Position numbers and translations under genes: made by a program
In this document: positions 8,601-16,366 of the stretch, piece after piece
How positions within the stretch are numbered: position 1 is the first letter of the stretch
Layout: each line of letters opens with the position of its first letter
Notes under the pieces: model-generated
Seen by the model: only the letters and a program-made list of their open reading frames with translations
Told to the model about the DNA's origin: nothing
Databases searched by the model: none
Assembly (NCBI RefSeq): GCF_000621865.1
Contig: NZ_KK211359.1
Span: 90,317 to 154,316 of the forward strand
Direction: 5' to 3'
Source: Pseudobutyrivibrio sp. MD2005
Lineage (GTDB): Bacteria > Bacillota > Clostridia > Lachnospirales > Lachnospiraceae
Length of the DNA: 64,000 nucleotides

Positions 8601-9207
8601 TCATGAAGAGATACCTCAGGAAATCTTCTCGTATATATACAACAGATATCAGAAGGGTCTTTCGGTAAACGAAAGTATGCGTATTGCGCTGCTTAAATAT
8701 CTTTGCTTGCAGAAGGAGCTGGATGATGAGGAGATGAATATGCTAGATATGCTTTTGGCAGATGCAATCCTCAGAAATCAGTATTTTGGTTTCTTCACAA
8801 GCTGCAATGAAAAGCTTCGTATCAAGTATCATTTGTACGATAAGCATTTCGTTGAAATCAATGCAGACAAGCGTAAGGCTGTGTCTATCACATATTCAAT
8901 AAATGGAGAGACTCCAGTTGAGGAAGACATGATAGAAATGTATGACGGCCTTTATGTTAAACAGTTTATTCTTTTCTATGGGGATGAACTGAGATACGAA
9001 ATCTATTGTGATGAGGTTTCCGATGAGCCACTTAAGAAAGATACAATCGTAATGAGCCAGGAGCCAGATATTAAGGCAGGTAGATTTGCCCTTATGAATA
9101 ATATCAGCCGCTACAATATGTACGGTGAGACTGGTGAACTAGCGGCAGCTCTCAAGAGCTATCAGGGGCTTGATACGGTCACTAGAGATTTATTTAACAT
9201 TTTGTAA
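5674..9207 (+). CDS. Giant conserved protein of unknown function (DUF5717-like)
   Basis: 1177 residues, predicted cytoplasmic, with no signal peptide or membrane segment. Two N-terminal beta-rich blocks (about 30-110 and 190-285) look like paired Ig-like sandwiches. Residues about 300-1060 are almost all helical with a repeating, TPR-like solenoid character. A final beta-rich segment follows (about 1060-1150). From memory, this resembles the Lachnospiraceae family DUF5717, whose role is unknown. The start is TTG at 5674, 7 nt after AGAGGA; no ATG with a ribosome site fits better. It heads a tight operon with an Hsp70-fold protein 14 nt downstream, a TPR-like protein and a coiled-coil membrane protein, so a shared complex is likely. 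No catalytic motif is visible. Confidence 0.8.
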   Translation: MRKRIYRISEDKFDDLKPNIEFDAEQIEENCFVSDEFSGSFYFKSTNDVKIRGVVYCDSPYVEIKEPWFDKVNVRIDYKVADNNFKAGESLKGEFIIVAVGIEKHIKFCINYIKKPLVASCGEIHSLEEYTELAQNHFNEAVSLFYSDRFADFISGFDKRTRLLYRGFKAAPISAVNVDEFLVATGHKPKMTFDVKERQDRYFEVNENIRGEIEVVRSTWGFIDVKVSCDADFVSIEKESITSDFFLGSIFNMSYYVHKDRMHEGVNYARISFDYREIHKEITIVASTAREDAKLETPQFIKDKKILKACRLYEDFRLRRVTTGQWCQETLGIVDEINDSEDGDNFLLLMKALLFVTNGQKQEALWIIQDLKRTIEDKASTEWAFLLYICTLIEREEDYVDRLTENIEAIFREHPEDFRIFWFLLFLRKEYIKNPTAKLRDIAEWINAGVDSPLLYIEAYYIFIQDPYLIATFDEMTIKILNWARKKNAISKDIAIQMVHVLETERSFNPKVLPILESCYEIYPDLQLLLAIVTYLLKATYVDKKFLKWFKMAIEANLHVSGIFEAYMEALPTYSVDRFPQLLTMFFKYNNDLSYDKKALLYANIILHKDEDKDTYEHYQEAIETFALEQLKLGRLDDNLAVCYQRLLELGVFDEQVARLMTELAFKKKIAVINSNVRRIFLYQEEFKAPNIANVSEHKAYLNYVGSNGVIFMEDKDGYLFVDDDSYLTEDVLDASLYMNTLKELTPLSMGFVLMDYSNNFDYEDANKFNVEEIKLLLNSKIISLDYLGKMYPKIIEALKFNEEYALIERHFMNEADLKSLSAEVIAAVLEVFVYRSKYDEAYYMLKNTNGTLLKNEVANKLCKYLINQAPDKSDDFLILMSANLVKAGVVNGDLVRYLLRYFVGPTDVMLEIYNNAFDRGEDVIEFAERILTQVLYRDFLCDGIMEVFDTYFGRRNNKMIVEAFLTFEAHQYLSVHEEIPQEIFSYIYNRYQKGLSVNESMRIALLKYLCLQKELDDEEMNMLDMLLADAILRNQYFGFFTSCNEKLRIKYHLYDKHFVEINADKRKAVSITYSINGETPVEEDMIEMYDGLYVKQFILFYGDELRYEIYCDEVSDEPLKKDTIVMSQEPDIKAGRFALMNNISRYNMYGETGELAAALKSYQGLDTVTRDLFNIL

Positions 9208-9221
9208 AGGATTTAGTTTTT

Positions 9222-10463
9222 ATGAGTAATTCTTCAGGTGCTTACGTAGGCATAGATATTAGTTCTAGAAGCACAGTTCTTAGTATTTACAATTCAAATA
9301 TGGAAGAGCCGGCGACAGTCAGCACAGTCCTTGGCGAGGAGAATTATTCCATCCCTACAGTTTTGGCAAAGAAGCTGGGAATGGGACAGTGGTTTTTTGG
9401 CGAGGAAGCATTACTAAAGAGCCGCACAAAGGAAGCAGTTTTAGTTGACGAATTGTACACCTTGGCTCTTAGGGATGAACAGGTGCTTGTAGATGGACAG
9501 AATTATTTTGCAAGAGATTTACTGGTAATCTATTTTAACAAGCTTTTTTCTATTCCTGGGCCAATGGCAGCTATGAGCGAAATAGAAAAGCTTGTTGTAT
9601 GCACACCTCAGATTAGCATAGAGGTGATGGAGCTTATGAACTATGTTGTTGGAAAACTTGGCATCGATTCCAATAAGCTGACTATCATTGATAGAAATGA
9701 ATGTTTCTATTTTTATGCTTTATCTGGCAAGCCGGAACTGTTTTTGTACAGTGTTGCATTGTTTGATTACAGTGGCAATAACATGGTTTCCTGCATAATG
9801 AATAGAAATCAGGCTACCCGCCCACAGCTCATCACTCTTGATGTGGTAAACCATGGGGACATCACTGAAAACAAAGACGAAATGTTTGATGCAATTATTG
9901 CAGAGACTTTTGGAAGTAAGCTGTTTTCAGCAGTTTATCTGGTGGGAGATGGCTTTGATGGCGAGTGGATGAAGCTCAGTCTTACAAGGCTTTGTAAGGG
10001 ACGAAAGGTGTTCCTTGGCAAAAATCTTTATTCTAAGGGAGCTTGCTATGCAGGCTTCATCAAGGATGGAAAAAGAGATTGGCCATTTATTTTTATTGGA
10101 GATAATGATTTAAAGCTCAATCTTTCTATAAAAGTTTTAGAAAACAATAATCTTAGATTTTTGACTTTGATTGATGCAGGAGAAAGCTGGTACGATGCAA
10201 AAGGTGAGTGCGAGGTGATTCTTGATGGAGAGCCTGAGTTGGAGTTCTATTTGCAACGTCCGGAATCAAGGGAAGTTCATACTGAAATTCTCGAGCTGAC
10301 AGATATACCAAAGAGAGAAAATCGTACTACACGACTTAGAATAGAAGCCAGCCCAATTTCCGATGTGGCGGTTTCTATCGTAATTACGGATTTAGGATTT
10401 GGTGAAATATCACCTTCTTCTGGCAAAAGCTGGGAACATACTATTTCACTTAAGGGGAATTAA
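9222..10463 (+). CDS. Hsp70/actin-fold ATPase-like protein (DUF5716-like)
   Basis: 413 residues. The start YVGIDISSRSTVLSIYN resembles the phosphate-1 loop of Hsp70/actin ATPases, and YSIPTVLAKK resembles the Hsp70 IPSVV strand. A degenerate phosphate-2-like segment (FDYSGNNMVS) lies near residue 185, and VYLVGDGFDGEWM then KGACYAGF resembles the adenosine-binding region. No DnaK substrate-binding domain is present; residues about 300-410 are beta-rich instead. I recall the family DUF5716 beside DUF5717 in Lachnospiraceae. The usual acidic catalytic loops are not intact, so ATP binding without efficient hydrolysis is possible. The stop overlaps the next start by one base (TAATG), which suggests coupled translation. 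Confidence 0.72.
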   Translation: MSNSSGAYVGIDISSRSTVLSIYNSNMEEPATVSTVLGEENYSIPTVLAKKLGMGQWFFGEEALLKSRTKEAVLVDELYTLALRDEQVLVDGQNYFARDLLVIYFNKLFSIPGPMAAMSEIEKLVVCTPQISIEVMELMNYVVGKLGIDSNKLTIIDRNECFYFYALSGKPELFLYSVALFDYSGNNMVSCIMNRNQATRPQLITLDVVNHGDITENKDEMFDAIIAETFGSKLFSAVYLVGDGFDGEWMKLSLTRLCKGRKVFLGKNLYSKGACYAGFIKDGKRDWPFIFIGDNDLKLNLSIKVLENNNLRFLTLIDAGESWYDAKGECEVILDGEPELEFYLQRPESREVHTEILELTDIPKRENRTTRLRIEASPISDVAVSIVITDLGFGEISPSSGKSWEHTISLKGN

Positions 10464-11293
10464 TGAGTACTTTAATTTATTGCGCAAATTCCATAGCGGC
10501 TACGCCGTACTATATTGATGAAGTTTCTTTAAATGTATATTCATTGGAGGAGCTTAGTTATTATATGCTCAACAACGTTTACTTGCTTTCATCTAAGCTA
10601 ATGAACGCAGAGCTTTGTAATTGGATTGGACGTGAGCTGAAAATGCAGAAGCTTTCTAACGAGCTTCTCACAATGGTTCAAAATAATTCACCGCTTCATA
10701 TTTTTGTTGGACATATTCTAAGTGCAAATGGCTATGCCTCTAATAAAGAGATAAGAGATGCACTTTCGATTATTGCTACCTTCGAAAATAAGTCAGAGGC
10801 GGAACGCAAAAAGCTCAGAGCTGATAGGCTTATGTCTAAGGGCAAACTTGTGGATGCCATATATGAATACGAGACATTGCTTTCTGATGAAATTGCAAAA
10901 ACTATGCCACGTATAGTTGAGGGGGATGTTTATCACAATTTAGGTTGCGCCTTTGCAAAGCTTTTCTTTTTCGAGGAAGCGTGTCGTTGTTTTGACGAAG
11001 GCTATAAGCGTAATCAAAAGAAGCAGACTCTCTATCAATTGCTTTATTCAGCTAGATGCGCTAAGGATAAAATATCTTTTGAAGAATACGTTTCAAAATA
11101 CCAGGTTCCAAGAACTGACGTAGAAGAAGTATTGCAGGTGGTTTCAAGGGCCACAGTCAAAGATGATATAGTTGGATTTGACAGTTCTATAAACGACATG
11201 CTATATGGCGAATCAAGTGAAGAATCCAAGGAAACTATTCGAAACGTTATAGATAATTGGAAGAAGGATTATATTAAACTCTGCAGAATTTAA
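10463..11293 (+). CDS. TPR-like helical protein of unknown function
   Basis: 276 residues, soluble, mostly helical. Residues 110-205 have a tetratricopeptide-like pattern (ADRLMSKGKLVDAIYEYETLL, then VYHNLGCAFAKLFFFEEACRCFDEGY), which suggests protein-protein contacts. The N-terminal 100 residues (YYIDEVSLNVYSLEELSYYM) are conserved-looking but not recognised. It is translationally coupled to the Hsp70-like gene by a one-base overlap and followed 23 nt later by the coiled-coil membrane protein. It is probably an adaptor in the same complex. Confidence 0.7.
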   Translation: MSTLIYCANSIAATPYYIDEVSLNVYSLEELSYYMLNNVYLLSSKLMNAELCNWIGRELKMQKLSNELLTMVQNNSPLHIFVGHILSANGYASNKEIRDALSIIATFENKSEAERKKLRADRLMSKGKLVDAIYEYETLLSDEIAKTMPRIVEGDVYHNLGCAFAKLFFFEEACRCFDEGYKRNQKKQTLYQLLYSARCAKDKISFEEYVSKYQVPRTDVEEVLQVVSRATVKDDIVGFDSSINDMLYGESSEESKETIRNVIDNWKKDYIKLCRI

Positions 11294-11315
11294 AGAGTGA
11301 CATGGGGAGATTGGT

Positions 11316-12521
11316 ATGGGATTTTTTTCTAGAAGACAAAAGAAAAGAGAAATGAGAACGGCCAGAATCGACGACGCATTCAACCGTGTATATTCTCAGA
11401 TAGAAGGCATCGACAATTGGGATGATCCAAAGAAGCTTGAGCGTTATATTCTAGATTCCTGTGAGCAGATTATCGCATCTACGAAGGCGATGGAACGTCA
11501 AAAGATGGAGTATAGAATCGTAACCAGATATCTTAATGACATCAAGGCTCTTGAAAATCTTCCTAAAGAGCAAGCTAAGGATTTGCGCACAACTGCAACA
11601 CGTATATGTGAGTTGGAGCAGTCATTAATTGATGCCAGAGCTATCCAAAGAAACATCTCAGATGAACAGTACGAAGTGATTTCTGATGATGAATCTGATA
11701 TGCCAGAGATAATTAATCGCTTTTCAGCTGATGAGCTTTACCAGGCAAAGCTTAAAAGAAATCTTGCTTATCTTGAAGGCGAAAAAAGCAGATGGGAAAT
11801 AGAGCGTGAAGACCTACAGACCCAGGTAAAGCTTTTTAAAAAGATGGCTATCGCAATAATGGTTTCATTCATGACACTTATTATTCTTTTAATGGCCATG
11901 TACAATGTCTCCAAAACAGATATATCTATGTGGGGACTTGTTGTTCTTTTCGTATGCGCTGTCAGCGGATTTGTTGTTTTCCTTAGACAAAACACAATCG
12001 CAAGAGATAACAAGGTGGCAATCGTACATTTGAATCAAGCTATTAGTATGCTTAACGTGGAGCGAATGAAATATGTTAATGTTACGAATAGCGTTGAGTA
12101 TTCTAAGGATAGATATTTTGTAAATAATGCTGCCGAGCTTCAATATGTATGGGAGCAGTATCAGGACAAGGTTAGAGATCAGCGTAGATATATTGAAAAT
12201 AACGAAGACTTAGAATTCTATAGCAATAAGCTTGAAAAGATTCTTGGAAGCTTAGGACTGGCGGATGATAAGATCTGGCTAAATCAGGTAAATGCTCTTA
12301 TAGATAGGCAGGATATGGCAGATTGCCGTCATAGACTTGTCTTACGAAGAAAGAAAATCAGAGATAGATTGGACGATCATAGAAAGATTGTTCAGGAAGA
12401 AAGAAATGAGATAGATAGGCTCATGAGTAGCCACGAGCACTATCTACCTGAAATTCAAGAGATTATTAAGTCTGTTGATAAGCTTTGCGGTACAGGTGCA
12501 AGCAATAAGCAGGATGCTTAA
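11316..12521 (+). CDS. Coiled-coil membrane protein, last gene of the unknown operon
   Basis: 401 residues. A basic N-terminus (GFFSRRQKKREMRTARID) leads into a long helical, charged region with coiled-coil character (about 20-175). Two membrane helices follow (about 178-197 and 203-222), then a second coiled-coil region to the end (about 225-390). Both coiled coils face the cytosol if the hairpin model is right. It could tether the soluble products of the three preceding genes to the membrane. GGGGAG precedes the ATG. Its TAA shares bases with the stop of the convergent gene (TTAA at 12518-12521). No known family recognised. Confidence 0.7.
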   Translation: MGFFSRRQKKREMRTARIDDAFNRVYSQIEGIDNWDDPKKLERYILDSCEQIIASTKAMERQKMEYRIVTRYLNDIKALENLPKEQAKDLRTTATRICELEQSLIDARAIQRNISDEQYEVISDDESDMPEIINRFSADELYQAKLKRNLAYLEGEKSRWEIEREDLQTQVKLFKKMAIAIMVSFMTLIILLMAMYNVSKTDISMWGLVVLFVCAVSGFVVFLRQNTIARDNKVAIVHLNQAISMLNVERMKYVNVTNSVEYSKDRYFVNNAAELQYVWEQYQDKVRDQRRYIENNEDLEFYSNKLEKILGSLGLADDKIWLNQVNALIDRQDMADCRHRLVLRRKKIRDRLDDHRKIVQEERNEIDRLMSSHEHYLPEIQEIIKSVDKLCGTGASNKQDA

Positions 12522-13606
12522 TTTAGCGTAAAATCCATATAAATTGGATTATGATCGGAGTATGCAAAATCTGTATCCATTACGTTTGCGTAATCCACTG
12601 TAATGTTTGGCGAAACAATAAAACCATCAATGGTGAGAACAAAAGAATCCTTTGTATAAGGTTTGTTTGCATTTCTACAAGATGGAACAGGATGTTCTTT
12701 ATCTATTGGGGCAACTAATATAAGACTGTCATCCAATAAATCCAGAGGAAATGGTTTTGCCCAGTCAGCATTGTTTTCTTCTGTATTAAAATATTTAGAA
12801 GAATCAATTAGAAAATCCTTATTCATGTCACCGCCTGCAACTACGTAGTTGCCGGCATTGTATTCAGCCAAAATATCATCGTTTAGCATAATGATTTGGT
12901 TTTCTGCTGTAGATGGGTCAGTGGTGTAGGCGGAAAGATGAATGTTAAAAATAACAAGCTGCTTACCATTGTCCACGTTGAAATAGTTTTTTGAATAACA
13001 TCTGTCTAAATCAATAATTCGTGTTATCGCGTTTTCTACTGGAAGAGAACGACGTATGGCACTTTGAATCTCGACAGGAGTAACTGTAAGAACACCAGCC
13101 TCGGATTTACCATGAGGTTGAGTGATAGGGTATAGCAAAAACGGGCTATCATAATTAATTGCAAATGTGAAATTAACAGGCTTGTTTGGGGTGTTAATGC
13201 CCTCGACTAAAGCCTTCATTTCATTAATGTGGTAGCTTCGTGTGGAATTTAAATCCACTTCCTGAAAAATATAAAAATCAGGAGTGAGGCTATTTACAGA
13301 ATCAATTGCGCCCTGAATATTCTTGTTTACATCATTTTCTGAAAATGCCCAGGATTCAGTGCCGCCATCCATGAAGAAAGAGTATTCTGGAGAGTAAGCG
13401 CCAAATCCTATGTTAAAAGAAGCTATTCTATATGAATAATTTGTTGTGATAAGTGGCTTATGGATTTTGTTTAGACTTTGTACATTTAGTTCGACGTTAT
13501 CTGGAATGCGATGAAATGACAGCAGCACATAAATAGCGTAGCCTAAAAGTGCTACGAAAATAAGGGATATGAATACTATGATAGGTTTAAAAATCTTTTT
13601 GTTCAT
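12518..13606 (-). CDS. Membrane-anchored endonuclease/exonuclease/phosphatase-family hydrolase
   Basis: EEP-fold (DNase I/sphingomyelinase-like) metal-dependent phosphodiesterase, 362 residues from the chosen start. An N-terminal membrane segment (residues 8-28) places the domain outside the cell. The ordered motifs are present: ASFNIGFG, FQEVDLN (metal-binding Glu), FNIHLS (His), VVAGGDMNKD (Asp/Asn) and a terminal SDHNPIYMDF. The upstream in-frame extension lacks a ribosome site, while GAAAGGAACGAT sits directly before ATG 13606. The substrate could be nucleic acid, phospholipid or inositol phosphate. It stands alone between the unknown operon and a divergent MFS gene. Confidence 0.85.
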   Translation of the reverse strand: MNKKIFKPIIVFISLIFVALLGYAIYVLLSFHRIPDNVELNVQSLNKIHKPLITTNYSYRIASFNIGFGAYSPEYSFFMDGGTESWAFSENDVNKNIQGAIDSVNSLTPDFYIFQEVDLNSTRSYHINEMKALVEGINTPNKPVNFTFAINYDSPFLLYPITQPHGKSEAGVLTVTPVEIQSAIRRSLPVENAITRIIDLDRCYSKNYFNVDNGKQLVIFNIHLSAYTTDPSTAENQIIMLNDDILAEYNAGNYVVAGGDMNKDFLIDSSKYFNTEENNADWAKPFPLDLLDDSLILVAPIDKEHPVPSCRNANKPYTKDSFVLTIDGFIVSPNITVDYANVMDTDFAYSDHNPIYMDFTLN

Positions 13607-13709
13607 ATCGTTCCTTTCATTGTACAACGCTAAGTTAAATATAGCACAAAAACTCGCTATTCTTAGATTTTTCATAATATCTTAACGAATTTATCAAAGG
13701 AGGATTCTC

Positions 13710-14945
13710 GTGATACAAAAATTAAAGGCTTCAGTGGAATTTAGATTGAATTTATCTTATGTGATAGCTCAGGGACTATATTGGATGATGGTATGCTGTA
13801 CTGTTAGTCTGGGCTCTACATATCTTTCTAACCGTGGCTTCTCAACAGTTAGTATAGGAGCACTCTTTGCAGTGGCATATCTGCTTGCGACAATACTTCA
13901 ACAGGTGTTTTCTACAATTACAGATAATTCTTCGAGGATAAATGTCTTAGATGTTTTGGTGGTCTTTGGAACACTTTTAGCACTGGTGCTACTGGTGGCT
14001 TGTGGTACAAATGGAAAGAGTATAGCAACCGGGGTTACTTTTTTGTTAGGGGCAATGCTTTCTACAATGCTTCAACCTTTCTTGAATGCTCTAAATTTTC
14101 ATATCCAAAAATACAATATAAAAATGAATTTTGGCGTAGCGAGAGCTAGTGGTTCCTTTTTCTTTTTTGTTATGAGTCTGCTGGCTGGTAACCTTATTAA
14201 AGGTGTATCTGAAAAAGCGGCACCTGTTCTTGGATTTATAGTTACCGTAATCTTTATCGCTACTATAATTTGGATTTATCTAGAGCTTAAGAATACAGGA
14301 ATAAAAATAGAAGAAATATATGATCCTTTTTCTTCTACATCGAAATCTCGTGGTTTACAGGTGGATACGATAAAAGAATTCATAGTCAAATACAAAATGT
14401 TCTTTGTATTTTTAATTGGCTTAGTTGGATTCTTATATGGTCATCTTTTGATTAATAATTTCTTATATCAGCTGGCAGTTAATGTAGGAGGAAATGAGGC
14501 TGATGTAGGAGGGCTTTTAGCTTGGCAAGCAATCGTTGAGCTTCCAGCTATGATTTTCTTTGCATGGTTAAAGGATAGATTTGGTTCTAAAAATCTTCTG
14601 ATACTATCAGCTGTCTTTTATGTAATTAAAATATTTACGGCGAGCCTTGCTTCATCTGTAGGATTGTTATATTTATGCATGACCTTCCAGGCGTTATCAT
14701 TTGCAGTGTATATTCCTGCATCGGTGCATTTTGTGGATGAAATCATGACTGATAATGATGCTGTGAAGGGCCAGGCATTTATCACAATCGCAATGACTAT
14801 AGGCAATTTGCTATCAAGTTTGCTTGGAGGAATATTTATTAAAATAATTGGTGTAAGTGCATCACTTTGGGTTGGAACGGTTATTACATTAGTAGGCGCA
14901 ATAGTAGCAATTTACAGTCTGTTATTAATCAATGATAAAAAATAA
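13710..14945 (+). CDS. MFS transporter (MFS_1-like)
   Basis: 411 residues with about twelve hydrophobic helices in two halves joined by a charged loop near residues 200-230. The opening LSYVIAQGLYWMMVCCTVSL and the MFS-type loop FAWLKDRFGSKN (residues about 290-300) place it in the major facilitator superfamily, near the LacY/nucleoside-proton-symporter-like group. The substrate is unknown. The start is GTG at 13710 after a perfect AAAGGAGGA with ideal spacing. It is divergent from the EEP hydrolase gene. Confidence 0.82.
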   Translation: MIQKLKASVEFRLNLSYVIAQGLYWMMVCCTVSLGSTYLSNRGFSTVSIGALFAVAYLLATILQQVFSTITDNSSRINVLDVLVVFGTLLALVLLVACGTNGKSIATGVTFLLGAMLSTMLQPFLNALNFHIQKYNIKMNFGVARASGSFFFFVMSLLAGNLIKGVSEKAAPVLGFIVTVIFIATIIWIYLELKNTGIKIEEIYDPFSSTSKSRGLQVDTIKEFIVKYKMFFVFLIGLVGFLYGHLLINNFLYQLAVNVGGNEADVGGLLAWQAIVELPAMIFFAWLKDRFGSKNLLILSAVFYVIKIFTASLASSVGLLYLCMTFQALSFAVYIPASVHFVDEIMTDNDAVKGQAFITIAMTIGNLLSSLLGGIFIKIIGVSASLWVGTVITLVGAIVAIYSLLLINDKK

Positions 14946-15023
14946 GTTAATATTAAAAAGCTGTGGATTTTTATAATGTAAATTGTTAAAATAATTATAT
15001 ACAAATATAAAAAAAGGATTAAT

Positions 15024-15653
15024 ATGGCTAAGTACAATATTGGTGGATACATTTTCGATGATGAGAATAAAGCTAAGAAAGCCGCCAAAGAGCTAAAAGC
15101 TGTGGAGTACATTTTAAGCCAGGTTAAGGATGCCGACGAAAAAGGCGTGCTTACCGTTTACAAGAAACTCCTTAATCAAAAGCTTTTTTCCACTGAAATT
15201 GGTATGAGCTTTTTACAACAGCTTAGGCAGAATTTGGTTGCTTCTGGAGCGTTTGCTGAGGAAGAGATTCCAGAGGTTTACACTCTAGATGAGCCAAAAA
15301 GTGACTCTGCAAGCACCGTTGTTGCAGAACCTAAGCCATCAAAAGAGCCAGTTGCTTCGCCAAAGCCTGAAAAGACTAAACCTAAAAAAGAAAAGACCGA
15401 TAATAAAAATGTGACTAAAGCCAAATCGGATAGCTCAGAAATTCGAAGGCTTAAAATAGTCAACAAGGTTCTATTAATCCTTTGCATTACACTTTTGTTG
15501 TGCGTCATCGGAATGTTTTATGTAAGTACTACAATAAACAGTCCGACAATCCTCGATTACGAGGAAAAGCTTATAGATAAGTATTCATCTTGGGAGCAAG
15601 ATTTAACAGAGAGGGAACAAGCTCTTAAGGAAAAGGAACTTAATCAACAATAA
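15024..15653 (+). CDS. Single-pass membrane protein with C-terminal coiled coil, unknown
   Basis: 209 residues. The N-terminal 90 residues (YNIGGYIFDDENKAKKAAKELKAVEYIL) form a small helical domain that recalls cytosolic adaptor-like proteins of clostridia. A Pro/Lys-rich linker follows (95-140), then one membrane helix (about 150-170) and a short charged helical tail. It lies 23 nt before the response regulator gene and may be co-transcribed with the two-component system. No function recognised. Confidence 0.7.
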   Translation: MAKYNIGGYIFDDENKAKKAAKELKAVEYILSQVKDADEKGVLTVYKKLLNQKLFSTEIGMSFLQQLRQNLVASGAFAEEEIPEVYTLDEPKSDSASTVVAEPKPSKEPVASPKPEKTKPKKEKTDNKNVTKAKSDSSEIRRLKIVNKVLLILCITLLLCVIGMFYVSTTINSPTILDYEEKLIDKYSSWEQDLTEREQALKEKELNQQ

Positions 15654-15676
15654 TTTTCAAGGATGGGGTTGGTGTT

Positions 15677-16366
15677 ATGTCGAGAAACAAAATTCTTGTG
15701 GCTGATGATGAAAGCCGTATGAGAAAGCTTATTAAGGATTATCTTGTTAGGGAGGATTACGAGGTAATCGAAGCCGAAAATGGGGAACAGGCTTTGGATA
15801 TGTTCTATATGGATAGCGAAATTTCGCTCATCATATTAGACGTTATGATGCCAAAGGTTGATGGCTTCGCAGTTCTTAAGGAAATTAGAGAAACATCATC
15901 TATTCCAGTACTTATGCTTACAGCAAAGGGCGAGGAAAACGATGTGCTAAATGGTTTCGAGTTAGGTGCAGATGAGTACATTAATAAGCCATTTTCACCA
16001 AAGATTCTGATGGCTCGTGTTAATGCGGTTCTCCGCAGAAGCACAGATGATTCCATTGGCAAAAAGGTTGTTGAGGCAGGTGGCATTCAGCTTGATGTTG
16101 ATGCTCATGTTGCAACAAACGATGGCAATCCAGTAGAACTTTCTGTTAAAGAGTTCGAGCTCCTTTATTACTTCATTAATAATGAGGGCATTGCTCTTTC
16201 AAGAGAGAAGATTCTTAATCACGTATGGGATTATGATTACTTTGGAGATGCCAGAACAATCGATACTCACGTAAAAAGGCTTCGTAGTAAGTTAGACGAT
16301 AAGGGAAATTACATCAAGACTATCTGGGGCATGGGGTATAAATTTGAAGTCGACGCAAAGGTCTAA
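15677..16366 (+). CDS. OmpR/PhoB-family response regulator
   Basis: DNA-binding response regulator of 229 residues. The receiver domain (residues 5-118) has the acidic pair Asp10-Asp11, phospho-acceptor Asp55 in LDVMMPKVDG, and the TAK and NKPF switch motifs. The winged-helix DNA-binding domain (about 130-226) carries ELSVKEFELLYYF and the recognition region DARTIDTHVKRLRSK. It is paired with the histidine kinase gene, which starts inside its 3' end. Targets cannot be read from sequence. Confidence 0.95.
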   Translation: MSRNKILVADDESRMRKLIKDYLVREDYEVIEAENGEQALDMFYMDSEISLIILDVMMPKVDGFAVLKEIRETSSIPVLMLTAKGEENDVLNGFELGADEYINKPFSPKILMARVNAVLRRSTDDSIGKKVVEAGGIQLDVDAHVATNDGNPVELSVKEFELLYYFINNEGIALSREKILNHVWDYDYFGDARTIDTHVKRLRSKLDDKGNYIKTIWGMGYKFEVDAKV

